Assembly: GCA_025267735.1 (NCBI GenBank)
Contig: CM046311.1
Coordinates: forward strand, 31,782,895-31,846,894
Source of the DNA: Mactra quadrangularis
Taxonomy: Eukaryota > Mollusca > Bivalvia > Venerida > Mactridae
Length of the DNA stretch: 64,000 bases
Direction: 5' to 3'
Below, one piece after another: positions 46,820-59,265 of this stretch. The notes below the pieces were generated by a model. The model ran no database searches. It was not told where the DNA came from and was given only the letters and a program-made list of their open reading frames with translations. Position numbers and translations under genes: made by a program. Within the stretch, counting starts at the first letter, position 1. Each line of letters starts with the position of its first letter.

Positions 46820-47780
46820 TAGATGTATGTTAGATATTGGATAGCTGGACGCGTTAGCACCGAAGCGTATCCAATGTCTATTATATTTTGCCGCTCGAGG
46901 GGTATATCTTTCTTAAATCACACTTATATTATTATTATTATGATACAAAATGAATTTTAGTTTACATGCACGTATCACAAATAACGATTAAAGAGTTATA
47001 CATTTCAACTTCAACAAAATAAAATAAATTTATAGAATTTAGATAGATATAGAAAACATTAATTGTTTCCCAAATGGTGCCCTTTAGTTTGACAAATTAA
47101 TGAATCGTTTGTTCACGAGATTTTCGTGCATATCCATTCCCAAGATAAACTAATGTGTATTTATGACAGTGGTTGTTCATTTTGTTTCTGTTCTTCATTT
47201 AGTCAGGTACATTATACACCTCTGACAAAACCGAAATAATCATTGGAATTACAGTGTTTGTTTTCATGGATATACTATTTTTCATTCGAAAATCTTTCAT
47301 TTGGATATAATTACATTACAGCGGTTGTAATGCATAGAAAATGTGGATTATCAACTGATTTCAGTCATGTCCAAGCAGCGATATCAGCCACAGCCTGACA
47401 CATGGCTGATTTCTAATGAACTTGTTGATAAACTAATATTGCAGAAACAAGTCATAAGTAAGTTTATATAAATAAATAATATATCATGTATATAATAGCC
47501 ACTTTGAGACCTGAACCTGAGCCCTGTGTGCACCAAATAAAACTTGCATCTTTCTTAAGCAGCATGTTTGCCCTTCCGTTCACATATTAATCTATTAATC
47601 TATGCTCGGTTCAAGGCTCAAACCTATGATTATTTGATTATGGAGAGAGACCGTTGCGCAAGACCAAATTCAGAACTCAAATGTGAACGTTTTCGGTCCG
47701 AGCGCAGGCGGTGCAAACAATTTCATTTTATTTGTGACAAGCATGAATCCTATTGTTATTAGCACATATATTGTGAAAGT
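46820..47780. repeat. duplicated block Q, copy 1
   Basis: Matches 61955-62990 in order: GCACCGAAGCGTATCCAATG, CTCGAGGGGTATATCTT, TTCACGAGATTTTCGTGCA, ACAGCCTGACACATGGCTGA and GGCTCAAACCTATGAT. A degraded form of the fold-back seen at 61931 begins the block. No coding gene: the 64-codon frame at 47568-47762 is not preserved in the second copy. The preceding 46221-46820 has nothing recognisable. Confidence 0.7.
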
Positions 47781-47929
47781 TAGTTTGTATCGTTGACAAC
47801 TTGCGACTTGTCAATGTTATTTTGGCATCTCTGAGTGCTAAAGCAATGCCTACCATGTTTCTCATGTCCAGTGCAAGAATAATCTAGAGTTCTGCTATGA
47901 TATTGTCTATGCCGTCGGTATGACTAAAC

Positions 47930-49540
47930 GGCGAATAGGACACCGATTCGCGAATAGGAGATAAAGTGAGAATAGGACTTTTAATTTTCAAATAACTCTA
48001 AATATTATACTGGTCATGTCGATCAAATATTGTATATTTTCTTTGAATAAAGTTATTTCGAAATAGTTCATCTTATGAAATTATGTTTTTGTGAAAAATT
48101 GAAGTTTTTATCCAAGATAATAAATATTTTTAGTCATGTTCGCCTAACGACCTATGCGAATAGGAATTTTATATCGTAGATAAAGATTTTAAAAGTTGTA
48201 AATACATGTTCAAATTAAATCATTTACTATTAAGAATGTTTATAATACTTGATAAATAAACATTAGTTTGGTTTCGAACTGCGAATAATATAAGTAAACA
48301 TATCGTACAATCTCCTATTCGCTCAGTTACTAAAAATAGATCCTATTCACTCAGTGTTCTTCTACATACGAAAATGATTTTATATCGTAGTTTAAAATTT
48401 AAAAAAAGTGTAAATACATGTTCATATTAAAGTATTTACTATTAAGAATGTTAATTAGCTTGTGTGCTTAATAAATAAACATTAGTTTGGTTTCAAACTA
48501 TTAATAATAAAATGAAACATATCATACAATCTCCTATTCGCTTAGTTACTAAAAATATACCCTATTCGCTCAGTGCTCTTCTACATCTTCTACATACGAA
48601 TATGACTTTAGCTATGCGAATGGGACTATAAATATGTCGCAGTTGAAGATTTAATAAGTTAAAATAGATTTCTAAATTCAAATATTTAATATTCAAAAAA
48701 AGTATTTGTGCTAGAATATTTAATAAATAATTTTTATTTTTGTTTAATAATTTTACATGTGGTCGAGTTCTCTAAGCAAACATAACATACAATCTCCTAT
48801 TCGCTAAGTTACTAAAAATAGATCCTATTCGCTCAGTGTTCTTCAACATACGAATATGACTTTTACATCGTAGTTTAAGATTTTAAAAGTTGTAAATATA
48901 TGTTCAAATTAAATCATTTACTATTAAGAATGTTTATTAGCTTATATACTTAATAAAGAAACATTAGTTGGTTCGAACAGCGAAAATAAAAGCAAACATA
49001 TCATACAATCTCCTATTACTAAAATAGATAATATCCGCCCAATGTTCTTCTACAAATGTATTTTACTATTAGCTATGCGAATAGGACTTTTATGTTGCAG
49101 TTTTAGATTTAATAAGTTAAAAATATATTTTTAAATTCAAATATTTACAGTAATATTCAAAAAAGTATTTGTGCTAGAATATTTAATAAATAATAATTAG
49201 TTTTGTTTGATAATTATACATGTGGTTGAGTTCACTAAGCAAACATATCATACAATCTCCTATTCGCTTAGTTACTAAAAATATAACCTATTCGCTCAGT
49301 ATTCTTCTATATACGAATATGACTTTTAGCTGCTGTGCAAATAAGACTTTTCAAATAACTCTAGATATTCTGGTCCTGTCGCCCAGTTACTGCACTTACT
49401 TTAAATAAAGTTATTTCGAAATAGTTCAACTTATTATTTTGGTGAAAAAAAATAAAGTTTTTATCAAAGACAATAGATATTTTTCGAGTCATATTCGCCT
49501 ACGACCTATGCAAATATGACTTTCATATCGTAATATAATA
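47930..49540. repeat. satellite-like tandem repeats with alternating spacing
   Basis: The word TACAATCTCCTATT recurs at 48306, 48525, 48788, 49004 and 49251. The spacings are 219, 263, 216 and 247 bp, an A-B-A-B pattern forming a higher-order unit of about 470-480 bp. Each unit contains CCTATTCGCTCAGT and, in many, the opposite-strand form GCGAATAGGAC. The flanks (about 47980-48175 and 49345-49530) are themselves related to each other. Non-coding. Confidence 0.8.
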
Positions 49541-49744
49541 ATACTACATCTTAATTATCTATATGATGTGCAAGTAATGCAAATTCATTCAAGTCATTGA
49601 CTAATATTGGTATATACCTTATAACACGCAAGACAGAAATCTCATATTCGCACGGTTTATATCAAAAATATATCACGTGAGGACAGCTACGTTCAATTTA
49701 ATGAATACTAGTATGACTATCGCTGTAAAAAATGACTTCATACA

Positions 49745-51570
49745 TTGTCATGTATTTTGTCAATAAAAAATAGCTTCATTTACTACAGGGATTTCAGAGC
49801 CAGAAATGTCAATTTCGGGATCATTATGATGTTTGTTTTTAATCGAAAAATTTGTTTTTGGCTTGGAAAATTGAAAACAATTTTCTGTAGCCAACTTTTG
49901 AAATATTATCTAATTTCTGTTGTAATTGGCGTTCGATACTTTGAGTATTTTAAGATCGAATAGATAAAAATCGTCAACATATGATAAACAATCTGTACAA
50001 GGATTTATTACCTTAACTATATTATTAATTTTAACTGTAACAGATAAAATACTACCGTGTGGCACACCTTGTTCTTATGCGTGGATCTCTGATAACGTTG
50101 ATCCTACTTTAACTTGAAAATTTCTGTCGGAAAGAAAACTAGAAATAAACATTGAGAGTCTACCGTTTAGATCGGTATTTTTAAATCTTTGAGAATACCA
50201 TATTTCCATGTTGATATATCAAAAGCTTTCTCAAGATCTTATAAAATTGAAATACGTTCTGTATATTGACAAAAGCCTACCTTATGAAGGTTTTGAGACG
50301 AACTAAATGATCATTTGTACTTCGCTGTTTTCGAAAACCAGATTAAAAATAAGTTATATTACCGTTTGATTCTTAATACCAGATAAGCCGAATATTTACC
50401 TAGGTCCAAAGGTTTTGCAGATACAACTTGTAAGAGATATAGGTCGATAGTTAAGGGGGTCAGTATGTCCCTACCCAGTTTCGGTATTGGTATAATTTAA
50501 TCTCCCTTCCAGGAAACTGGAATTTTACAAGAAATGCATATATCATTGTTAAAATGAAAATTAGTATTATGATTTTCGGAATAAGATTTAATTTGTTTAA
50601 ACTCTTCAGAGTAGTGTGCAGAAGAAGAATAATGTTCAAAAGCTTCAGCCAGCGTGATGGCTATATCTTTAGCTGTTTTTTCGATGCTCGAGTCTTTACG
50701 TTTCAGATTAGCAGTAAGTATGTTTTGTGTTTACCGTTAATTTTACGAACGGCTTCCCAAACCTTTTTAATTAGAGCGTTGGAGTTATTTTTTATATGAT
50801 TTGCATGATTTTCGTTTAGAAAGCTTGATGGTTCTGCGAGTTGTGCTCGCAGGATTCTATAATTGTCTAGATTTGCAGCTGTTGGGCAAATCTGAATTTT
50901 TAAATGCTGTTTTTCGTTTCCGAAATGATCATCAGCACACATGTTGAACCATGGTATTTTTTTACTGCCATCTTTAATTGAAGTATTGGAATTCACTCAT
51001 CAGCTATCTTTGATAGAGTGGAGGCAAAAAGAGGTTAGCTTAATCCATAGATTTGAAAAAAAACCAGGACTTGCTAAATTGTCGGATCACAATTTTGTTA
51101 AATTGTTCCGAGTTCGCTTTAGAAAATTTGTAATAGGAGCAGTTATTTACTGGAACTGAGTCGTTAACAACAATGAAAAGTGGTCACTACCATATTCCTT
51201 GTCAAGCACTGAGCAAGTAAAATCTAAGTACATAGATGGATGTGATAATGTTAGGTCTATGCAAGAAAAGCTATCAGAGGCTGGATCTAGATAATTGGTG
51301 ACGTGTCATTCAAAAGGCAAAGTTGTATACTATCAATGAACTTTTCTGTAATGCGGCCTTTTTTTCGTAGATGTACTTCCCCATATTGGCTTATGGGCTT
51401 TAAACAGAATAGCTAAATGTAGAGAAAGATATAAGGAGCACACTGTTATAGGGCTGTCCAAAGTTACTTCAACAGCTACAGCTTGCAAATTAGTCTGTAA
51501 CTGAATTTGGTGTTGAGGGACACAATTTCTAACCGCAATTGTTGAGCCTCCTGATGCTCTCATGGTGTCT
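49745..51570 (-). mobile_element. jockey-like LINE relic
   Basis: Minus-strand non-LTR element broken by many stops, truncated at both ends. In order along the minus strand it shows: an endonuclease-like segment (GGSTIAVRNCVPQHQIQLQT) near 51540-51400; an inter-domain segment (KKIPWFNMCADDHF, then KKVWEAVRKINGK) at 50996-50703; the RT region FLSDRNFQVKVGST near 50150-50095; GVPHGSILSV near 50060; and the catalytic YVDD near 49970. It ends near SEIPVVNEAIFY at about 49760. The motif set fits the jockey/I-type LINEs. Not functional. Plus-strand frames across it are shadows. Confidence 0.75.
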
Positions 51571-54500
51571 GTACAGCTTTTACAATAAAGTGGACAGTCC
51601 TAAATTGATATTTTATCATTTGTAGATAGGAATGTTTATTGAAAGCAGACAACTTTTAGGGAGTATTTCGATAATAATTTATTTGATAATAAAAGAAGGA
51701 GATGGTTAAACTTCGATTTAAGACCACGCCATTACGGAGCTTCCTGACCGATTTCGGTGTTCCAATCAATCATGAAATGGTCTTTTCAATGATAAATGGA
51801 TTCTGTTGAGGTAACTTTTCATCTCGAAGCGCTTCTACTACGAGGAAGCGTGGAAAAGGATGATTGGCTTGTTGTTTTCACTAGTTAAGCTATTGAATAA
51901 TTCATCAGATATACGTTTTTATTATTAGTTTAAGGATCCATAGTTGAATTAATTATGATTCATCACACAGGGATGTGCAATGAAGGCGAGTATCCAGCCT
52001 CCGCACCACAAGGATACCTAAGAGATATACTTGCATGAAATTGCAAATGATTACAATCAACACAATAGGTCCATGAGCAACCGCCTTTTTAAATAAGTGT
52101 GTTGAACGTATAAATTTGAAAGAAAAATACTTAATATTCAGTAGATTCTCGTAAATCTTAATGTAGAACACACATGTTTTCACAAATAGAAGGTATGCTT
52201 AGCTTATAGCGTTGGTAACTTTTGGAGAGTGTGCACATCCAGGAGTACATGTACATGCACTTACTTAAATACATAAGCTTTTGTAAGTATGCAAATATTC
52301 AAGCGCAAGAAATGACCAGCCATTTGACCAAGTCGGGCCCACTAGGACACCTGTCTACCCTGAATCAGAGGCCAAAGTAGTGTATTTGGAAGACTGGAGA
52401 TCCCTGGGTCTCCCTCAACAACCAAGATCCTCCTTTTCCGGTTATGGGGCGATGCCCACGACAAACAGGCAGTTTTGTTGTTAGCCATATGCAAATCACG
52501 CAGGGGCAAACTAGCATCTACATAATGGGCACATGTTTCTCCTTCTTACCACGGAGAGGTTCAAAAAAAGAGGAAATTTTCCACACGATGACCAATTTAA
52601 GTGAAAGGAAAATAGATAGAAAATAATTGGCAGGAATAACTCAGACCATGTAAGGTTATGATCTCGTTTTTTTGACAGATACATGCCAAAATAAGAACTT
52701 AATTCGGAGAACGCTTATTTGTTTTAATGAAAATATTTTAAATGATGGCTACTGTTTTGACACCTATATATTTTAACAGGTATTTACTATAATAAATATT
52801 GATTTAATTAAATTTAAGTAAGAACAAATATTTTAGAATATTTAATTTGCTATCTGATATTGTGAATTATATATTTTTTCAACAATTAGTAAAAACAGTT
52901 ACGACAGTTTATACATTATACAAAACTAAAAATATATGTGAAAACATAAATTGCCATCAAATACAACATAAATATATTATTTAAATTTGGTAAAAAATGT
53001 TTAAGATCAATATCTTTCAAAGGTGCAGCCGATAACTATTTTTAATTAGTGTTAATTGTGTCACTAGCAATTTGACATTCAAAAATTAAAGATAAGGTCA
53101 ATTAACAAATGTATATTGATGCAGCTGTGAGATCAATATAGATCATAAAACTTCAGGGGAGGGGGGGCTTTAAAAATTGAAATAATGACCGCTTCGCACT
53201 GATTAATAAATGCTTATTCCTTTGATGATGATACTGTGGCTGATTTGTATATTTGACTACTGTCTGGGACTTAAAAAAATAAACATTTTAACCCTTTACT
53301 GGTTGCAACATGTGTGAAAAGTAGCCATTTTTTTCACCATTACGCACTAGGGCTTTCAAAATGCTCTAATTTCATTACTAATTACCATACAGATATGCAT
53401 GTTATTCCCTGGGCGAATGTATTTCAGAAATACTAAGTTGAACCCCGATCCCCGTTACCATGGCAACGCTGGGGCGGAGCAAAAACGGCAAAAATGCAAT
53501 TTTCGCTCTTTTTCCACCCCACATTTGCATTTCAAACAGTAACATTTTCCAAAATTGATGTCTAAAGTGCCAGGTCTTTTCAGATACTGAAAACATGTTT
53601 TCTTATCAGCATTTGGCGCCATTTCTCTGCACTAAATGACCCCCATGTTTTTTCTGGCGACGAGGGGAGCTGCGCCCCCTTCAAATCCCAGCAACAAAGG
53701 GGGGCACATCCCCCTCGGACCCCCCCTGAGACATCTTTTTGTAGGGGAGGCGCGCGAAAAAAAGCTCATTTTTGGGGGACAACTATTTTTTAGTGAAATT
53801 CACTTAATCCAGTTAAAAACACCATTTTCAAGGCTGTGATCTAGACACGTAAATATGCGGGATTGAGGTTTAAGGCTTAAAACAGGTATGAAGATTTTTT
53901 TGTTATTTCTCTGAATTAAACTTTTTGCTGTCAAAATCATCATTTTTACTTGATTAAAAACATTTTCTTAAATTAAAGTTCATTTGAAGATTATTTTTAT
54001 CTCTAAAAAGTTATAATTTCGGCCACGAACGAAAACTCATGCATACTTTATGCAGCTGCGTTATAACTGACAGTTAAAATTCGTTTTTTGCCGTTATTTG
54101 ACAACCACATTTTGCGAAATTTTTATATTATTTTAAAATTATCTACATATTTTTTAAATTAAAGAATTACAACCAGTAACTTTGACCTTTAAATGTAATA
54201 TCATACAATGTATAAAATAAATAGATATACCTTTAGTACACACGATATACTCCGGGTATTATCTGTCATTTTTAGATGTTTTGCGCCTTCGATATTATTT
54301 TCGTATGTTGTTTTTATAGATGTAAAGAAGTATAAGCTACAAAATGTGCGACTACGATTGCTTTAACTAATTAACCCAGTAATAAAACGAGACGTTAGCA
54401 GACATGCGAACAGATTCATCGGTCTATTCATCGTCATATGAATAATGTTGGTCACCACTAAGATCTTTGTATTGATGTCATATTTTCTTGCCTAAAAATA

Positions 54501-54600
54501 ACCACAAGTAATGAATGTAATTTCATATCTATTGCTCAAATTAAACGCGGAAGTTTCAAATCATTTTACCCAGTTTTATAAGACGTTTGCACAGAAATAA
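51571..54600. other. intergenic, no gene recognised; GC-richer island at 53430-53800
   Basis: AT-rich except for a patch of about 370 bp containing CCCCGATCCCCGTTACCATG, GGGGAGCTGCGCCCCC and GGACCCCCCCTGAGAC. That patch looks like a dispersed repeat rather than code, since both strands have short frames without domains. From about 54235 the distal 5' flank of TLR-4, shared with TLR-3, begins. Confidence 0.4.
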
Positions 54601-54620
54601 ATCATTCGAGCGAGATACAT
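54601..54620 (+). promoter_or_regulatory. conserved TLR promoter-proximal box, copy 4
   Basis: ATCATTCGAGCGAGATACAT, one change from copies 1-3, lies 75 bp before the homologous Met codon at 54676. GCGGAAGTTTCA is upstream. Confidence 0.5.
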
Positions 54621-54633
54621 ATAATTTAGATTT

Positions 54634-56326
54634 ATGGATTTTGCCTTCGATTTTGTCGACATGAAACTTTCAAAAATGAGTTTATTACTTTCCTTTTTTC
54701 TTCTTCAAGTGGTTCTTGATATCTCCATGGCAACCGCGATTAATTCGACATGTAGTTTATTAAAAGAGACAATTACATGTAATCATATACCAGAGGAAAT
54801 TACTGATGAAATTTTTCGAGTCAATATAAAGGATTTCATGATGGACAAGAATACTTTGAAAATTCCTAATGACCTGTTTCAATCAAGAAGTTGTAAAAAT
54901 GTAAAATATTTGAAATTCGATGACAAGACTGAAAGTTTTAAAAAGACTATTTTAAGATTGGAAAAGATTGACAATCAACTTCTTAAGTGTTATCCATATA
55001 GTTACTGATGCATTATGAGTTTGGACAAAGTAAATATTTTAGATTTTTACTTTTGTAGAAGGCTCTCGTTAGATATTCTAATGCTTTCATTGAATGAGTC
55101 AAAGAAAGTTCCTAATTTAATGAAGCTTTTCATACCAGAACTTCAATACCTGTGGGATCCAGGTTTAACAATTGATTCGAAATTTTCCAAGGCTTTGTCC
55201 GGAACACCCCTGGCAAACCTGTATTTAAGTATGACTCGTATTGCATATTTGGATCTGAACATAATTACATGTTACTGATATACCAGATGACTTTTTTGAA
55301 GGTAGTAAAATTCTCGTTAACATACACCTTGATGGAAATGGACTCACCCAAGTACATTTTAAATTATATCATCTTAAATTCCTTTCGTTCATTGATCTAT
55401 CAAATAACAATATCAGAGTCATTGATTCAAAATCGATGATGCAACTTGATGCACTGATGATAGATCTAGATACGGATAAAGTAAACGAAGGTTCTATGAA
55501 GTTGACGTCAAGCGAAAAGTACCATTCTAGAAATAGAAAACTAAAACTAAAGGGCAATCCATTCTTATGTGATACCTGTGAGACATTATCTTCAATTCGT
55601 TGGTTACTTAGCACGACAATTACCGAATCAAGTCCTGATGAGTTAACATGCAAAGGTGAAGGTGAGACAAACATCAGTATTACTGATGCTGTAACTGATG
55701 TACAAGAAATTTGTGAAAGGAAAATAAAGATTATTGTTATTTCAATAACATCTGGTGTTATAAGTATTATCTGTGTTGGTGTAGTTTTAATGATCTATTT
55801 TAAAAGAAAACAAGCACAAAAACGAATGACGCGACATGAAATAATCGAACTTCTAAAACATGACAATAAATATTATGCAGTATTTTTGTCGTATTCATGT
55901 GATGATGACAACTTTGTGACAGAAAATGTTATCGAACCACTGAATGATGGTCTACAAAGAATAGTTGGAACAGAAAGGAATCTTATTTTTCAGGGTGACA
56001 CAGAATACAAATGTGGTGAATATCTTCACAATGAATCGTTGAGATGTATTGAACAATGCACAGTGTTTCTGTGCGTTGTGTCCGTCAGTTATTGCAATAG
56101 TGGATACTGTGTTGAGGAATTTAATCAAGCATACAGGATAAGGAAACCAGTTATTTTGATGATGAAGGGCGAGGTGGATATTGATCTTATGACACCTGCA
56201 ATGCGACTGCTGTTTCGTAATCAAGTTCGTATGCTTTGGGAGGACAAAAATGGAGAGTATAGGCTCAAGACATCTTGGGAAAATGCTTGTGAATCTATAA
56301 TTGACATTCCTGCTAACAAGCCATGA
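54634..56326 (+). pseudogene. TLR-4: TLR gene with frameshift and internal deletion
   Basis: Paralogue of TLR-3. The N-terminal frame (ATGs at 54634, 54661 and homologous 54676) encodes signal peptide and N-cap up to a frameshift near 54960-55010. A second frame, 55015-55278, holds the early LRR region (KVNILDFYFC to YLDLNIIT). Then about 590 bp of LRR coding sequence present in TLR-3 (about 40185-40775) is missing at 55270-55277. From 55277 the frame is open to 56326: last LRRs, LRRCT, TM (IIVISITSGVISIICVGVVLMIYF without the last residues) and full TIR with FAVFLSY-type box 1 (YYAVFLSYSCDD), FQGDTEYKCGE and RMLWEDKNGEYRL. No usable start exists for a full receptor, so a pseudogene. A short TM-TIR product from Met at 55436 is conceivable but unsupported. 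Confidence 0.9.
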
Positions 56327-56329
56327 CAA

Positions 56330-58164
56330 ACACTTAATGTTTCTGCATGTATCAGCTTACATATCATCTTTATTTGTAAAACTATCAAGGAACAATTTTT
56401 AAGCAGTAAACAATGTTCTAATAATTACAATTTTAGTCCAATCTGAGATACACATATGAAATATAGTGACATGATCACGTAAAAGATAATGATGTGATGT
56501 TTTTAAACAATGCCCTTTAGAGGCGGTATACTAAAGTTCTTTTTTTGTTACTTTTAAATCACAGGATATAGTTTTTCATGCAATTTCCAATAATTATATT
56601 TTTTAACTTTATTAATAACAATATTTTGTGTACGTTTGTATTATTTTTGTTTTATTTTTTACACTTTGTAGGTCAATATGAGTGTTATATACTTAACATC
56701 ATTACGTTATATATATATATCATTATCGACACTGGAGATGCCTTTAAATACAGAAAATACTTTTTTTCTTTGAATAAGTAGTTAAAATGGCCATCATACA
56801 AATCCTGTTAATATTAAACAATGTACATTTTAACTATCAATTATTTTATTTTACGGTACACAATGTATATGGGTGGTAAAACATGTAATAACGTACATGT
56901 AAAATAAAATCAAATAAAAACAGTTATCGTGGGGTAACTGGGTTTGTGGTAGACAATAAAATCATAGTATATTGAAAAGTAAAATATTGGTCTAAAAAGC
57001 GTGAAAATCGAACAAAATCATATGTCAAATTTATGACATAACGTGCAGAATAATGATTTACTAACTTCAGAGTAGGTCATATAAATAACAAATTTCCTCA
57101 TTCTGTGTTAGTCTCACATTGTAAAACGCCAAAGTATAAAATAACTTGTAAAAATATGTAAATCTTGACCAAAAACCAGCACTTTGGTTATCAGCAATGA
57201 CTATTTAGCCATCTAAAAATGGCATAAAAATGATGCACGTTTTAGATGTTTAAGTAAAAAAATGTGTATAGCTCTAATTACCTATCCACGATTGCAGTTT
57301 TAATTATATTATGGCGCTATCCAATCTTTTTATTTCACAAGAGATTATTTCTAAAGCAGTATTTATAAAAAATCTCAAATGAACTGCATGTTGATGAAAT
57401 CTCGACAAGGTTTATCTGTTTTCTTGAAAAGAAGTATATTATTATTGGGTTTTCAAGCTTAATACAAACATAAAAGTGTATGGGAATTTACTTATATACA
57501 ACACAAAAAGTGTTTACTATCAAATAAATAAATATATATGAGTATTTATTTCTAAAATACTTAAATTATGTAGAAATGCATCCAATAAAATAATAATGAT
57601 TATATTTCAATAACAATCTGCACCTCCAGTTATTTAATATCTTAAACAAGAATTCAAACTTTACCTAGAAAAAAATGATTTGATAATTGGCTAAATTTGT
57701 GAATTGGTCCTAAGCATACACGTTTGCTAATTTATGTCATTCATTACTTTTTTTTCAAAATGATTTTTTATTTACATTTTGTTGCTACTTTTTACTTTAC
57801 TCAAATATAGACATGTTTTTTTATATTTGTACATATTATTTCATTTACGAATTTGATTTGTTCGGTGTATATGCTACACATCGTTACGACTCTGGTTTTT
57901 ATGCTTTAAACAAAGAACAAAAGTCATGTATGGGAAAATTCTAAAGTACTTCATTATGTACTTTCTTGGTGAATAAGTTATAATACTCTGAATGTATTCA
58001 TCATGCTTTGAAAAGATGCACAATGCATAAAAAGATGAAATATTTGTATATATTTCTTTAAGATATTTTAATAAACTTTCAGTGAGTGTAAAAGGAGACG
58101 TATTGAAAATGGCTTGTATTTAGTACGACAAGTAAATGTAATGTGCTTTTATTACGAAAGGTTG
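56330..58164. other. TLR-4 3' flank
   Basis: Aligns in patches with the other TLR 3' flanks. Examples are a CATGCTTTGAAAAGATGCAC stretch near 58002 matching the SINE target region of the TLR-3 flank, and ATTACGAAAGGTTGATACATT near 58151 matching 44093 and 18065. Homology stops abruptly at about 58165, where a gypsy fragment begins. No gene recognised. Confidence 0.5.
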
Positions 58165-58433
58165 ATACATTGTGGGCGGTAAGCACTAGTTCGAATTTTG
58201 TCAATTCCCATCAACTTACAAAGCTCTTGGATAAGTTTAGACTCAAAATTTGGACCTTGGTCTGACAATAACTTAGTTGGAATACCAAAAGGATAAATAA
58301 AGTGATTTAATAAAACTTCAGCGGTTGTGTTTGCTGTCTGATTTTTTGTGGGTACTGCCACAGCAAATTTTGTGAAATGATCTGTTATCGCTAGTATGTT
58401 ACCAATTCCTCCTTTACATTTATCAACTTTCAA
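58165..58433 (-). pseudogene. gypsy integrase core fragment
   Basis: Catalytic core piece with the first Asp in LAITDHFTKFAVAVPTK, the second in LLSDQGPNFESKLI, and SAYRPQ, ending before the third acidic residue. Truncation coincides with the junction to TLR-4 flanking DNA. Confidence 0.85.
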
Positions 58434-58491
58434 AAAATCAGTAGAACAAGTTCAAGGGGGGAAAAATATAATTCTAACTAAAGGTGCAGTG

Positions 58492-59265
58492 TTATTTTTT
58501 GGGAAGTTTTGCTTTCAAACATCTTTCACATTTACTTACATAATTTGATACGTCTAAAGTATAACCTGGCCAATAAAATCTGTCCTTCACCAATGAAATA
58601 GTTCTTTCACGACCTGGATGTCCAACATCACAATGTAAACCTTTTAAAACTTCATTTCTATAAATAGATGGTAATATTAATTGATTAGATTTATTTTCAT
58701 TTTCATTTATTTCTCTGTAAAGTAAGCCTCTTATCAATTTAAATTTACTGAATTGTCTAGACATAGTTTGGTGCTTTGTACTTTGGGAAATCAATGACTT
58801 TTTTCGAAAAGATTTATCAATAACGGCTCTAAGCCATGGACCATTTATAGGATCCTCACGCTGTTGTCTACGTAATGCTCTCATTTCTACTTGAGCCAAC
58901 GTTTTTTCTGGTTGATTAGTAATGTCTAAAATATCAAGACTTGAACATGGTAAAATATCAACTAAACCTGAAATATGAATACTATTACAAATAGTTTTAA
59001 CACTTATGGAATCTAATTTAGTTTCTTCTATTTGAGGCATGCGCGACATTACGTCCGCGTCGGTATTGGATCTTCCAGGTTTGTATAAAATGTCAAAATC
59101 ATAATCAGACAAGCTAGCAACACACCTCTGACCAGTAGCATCAAGTTTAGCACTTGTTAAAATATGTGTCAAGGGATTATTGTCTGTGAAAACAGTAAAC
59201 TTATTGGCTATAAGATAGTCACTATATTTTTCAGTAATCGCCCATTTTAGAGCTAAACGTTCCAA
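58492..59265 (-). pseudogene. gypsy RNase H C-terminal part and integrase zinc-binding domain
   Basis: 257-codon frame. It begins with the RNase H helix (LERLALKWAITEKYSDYL), then VFTDNNPLTHIL with the third acidic residue and the end DADVMSRMP. After a linker comes the integrase HHCC domain (HCDVGHPGRERTISLVKDR, then SKCERCLKAKLPKK). The order RNase H then integrase is the standard Ty3/gypsy one. Confidence 0.85.

Noticed and set aside
47930..49540. CRISPR array
   Set aside because: Repeat units are over 200 bp and similar throughout, without short direct repeats and unique spacers. The genome is eukaryotic.
50554..51159. Plus-strand frames at 50554-50799 and 50941-51159
   Set aside because: Shadows of the minus-strand jockey-like LINE relic.
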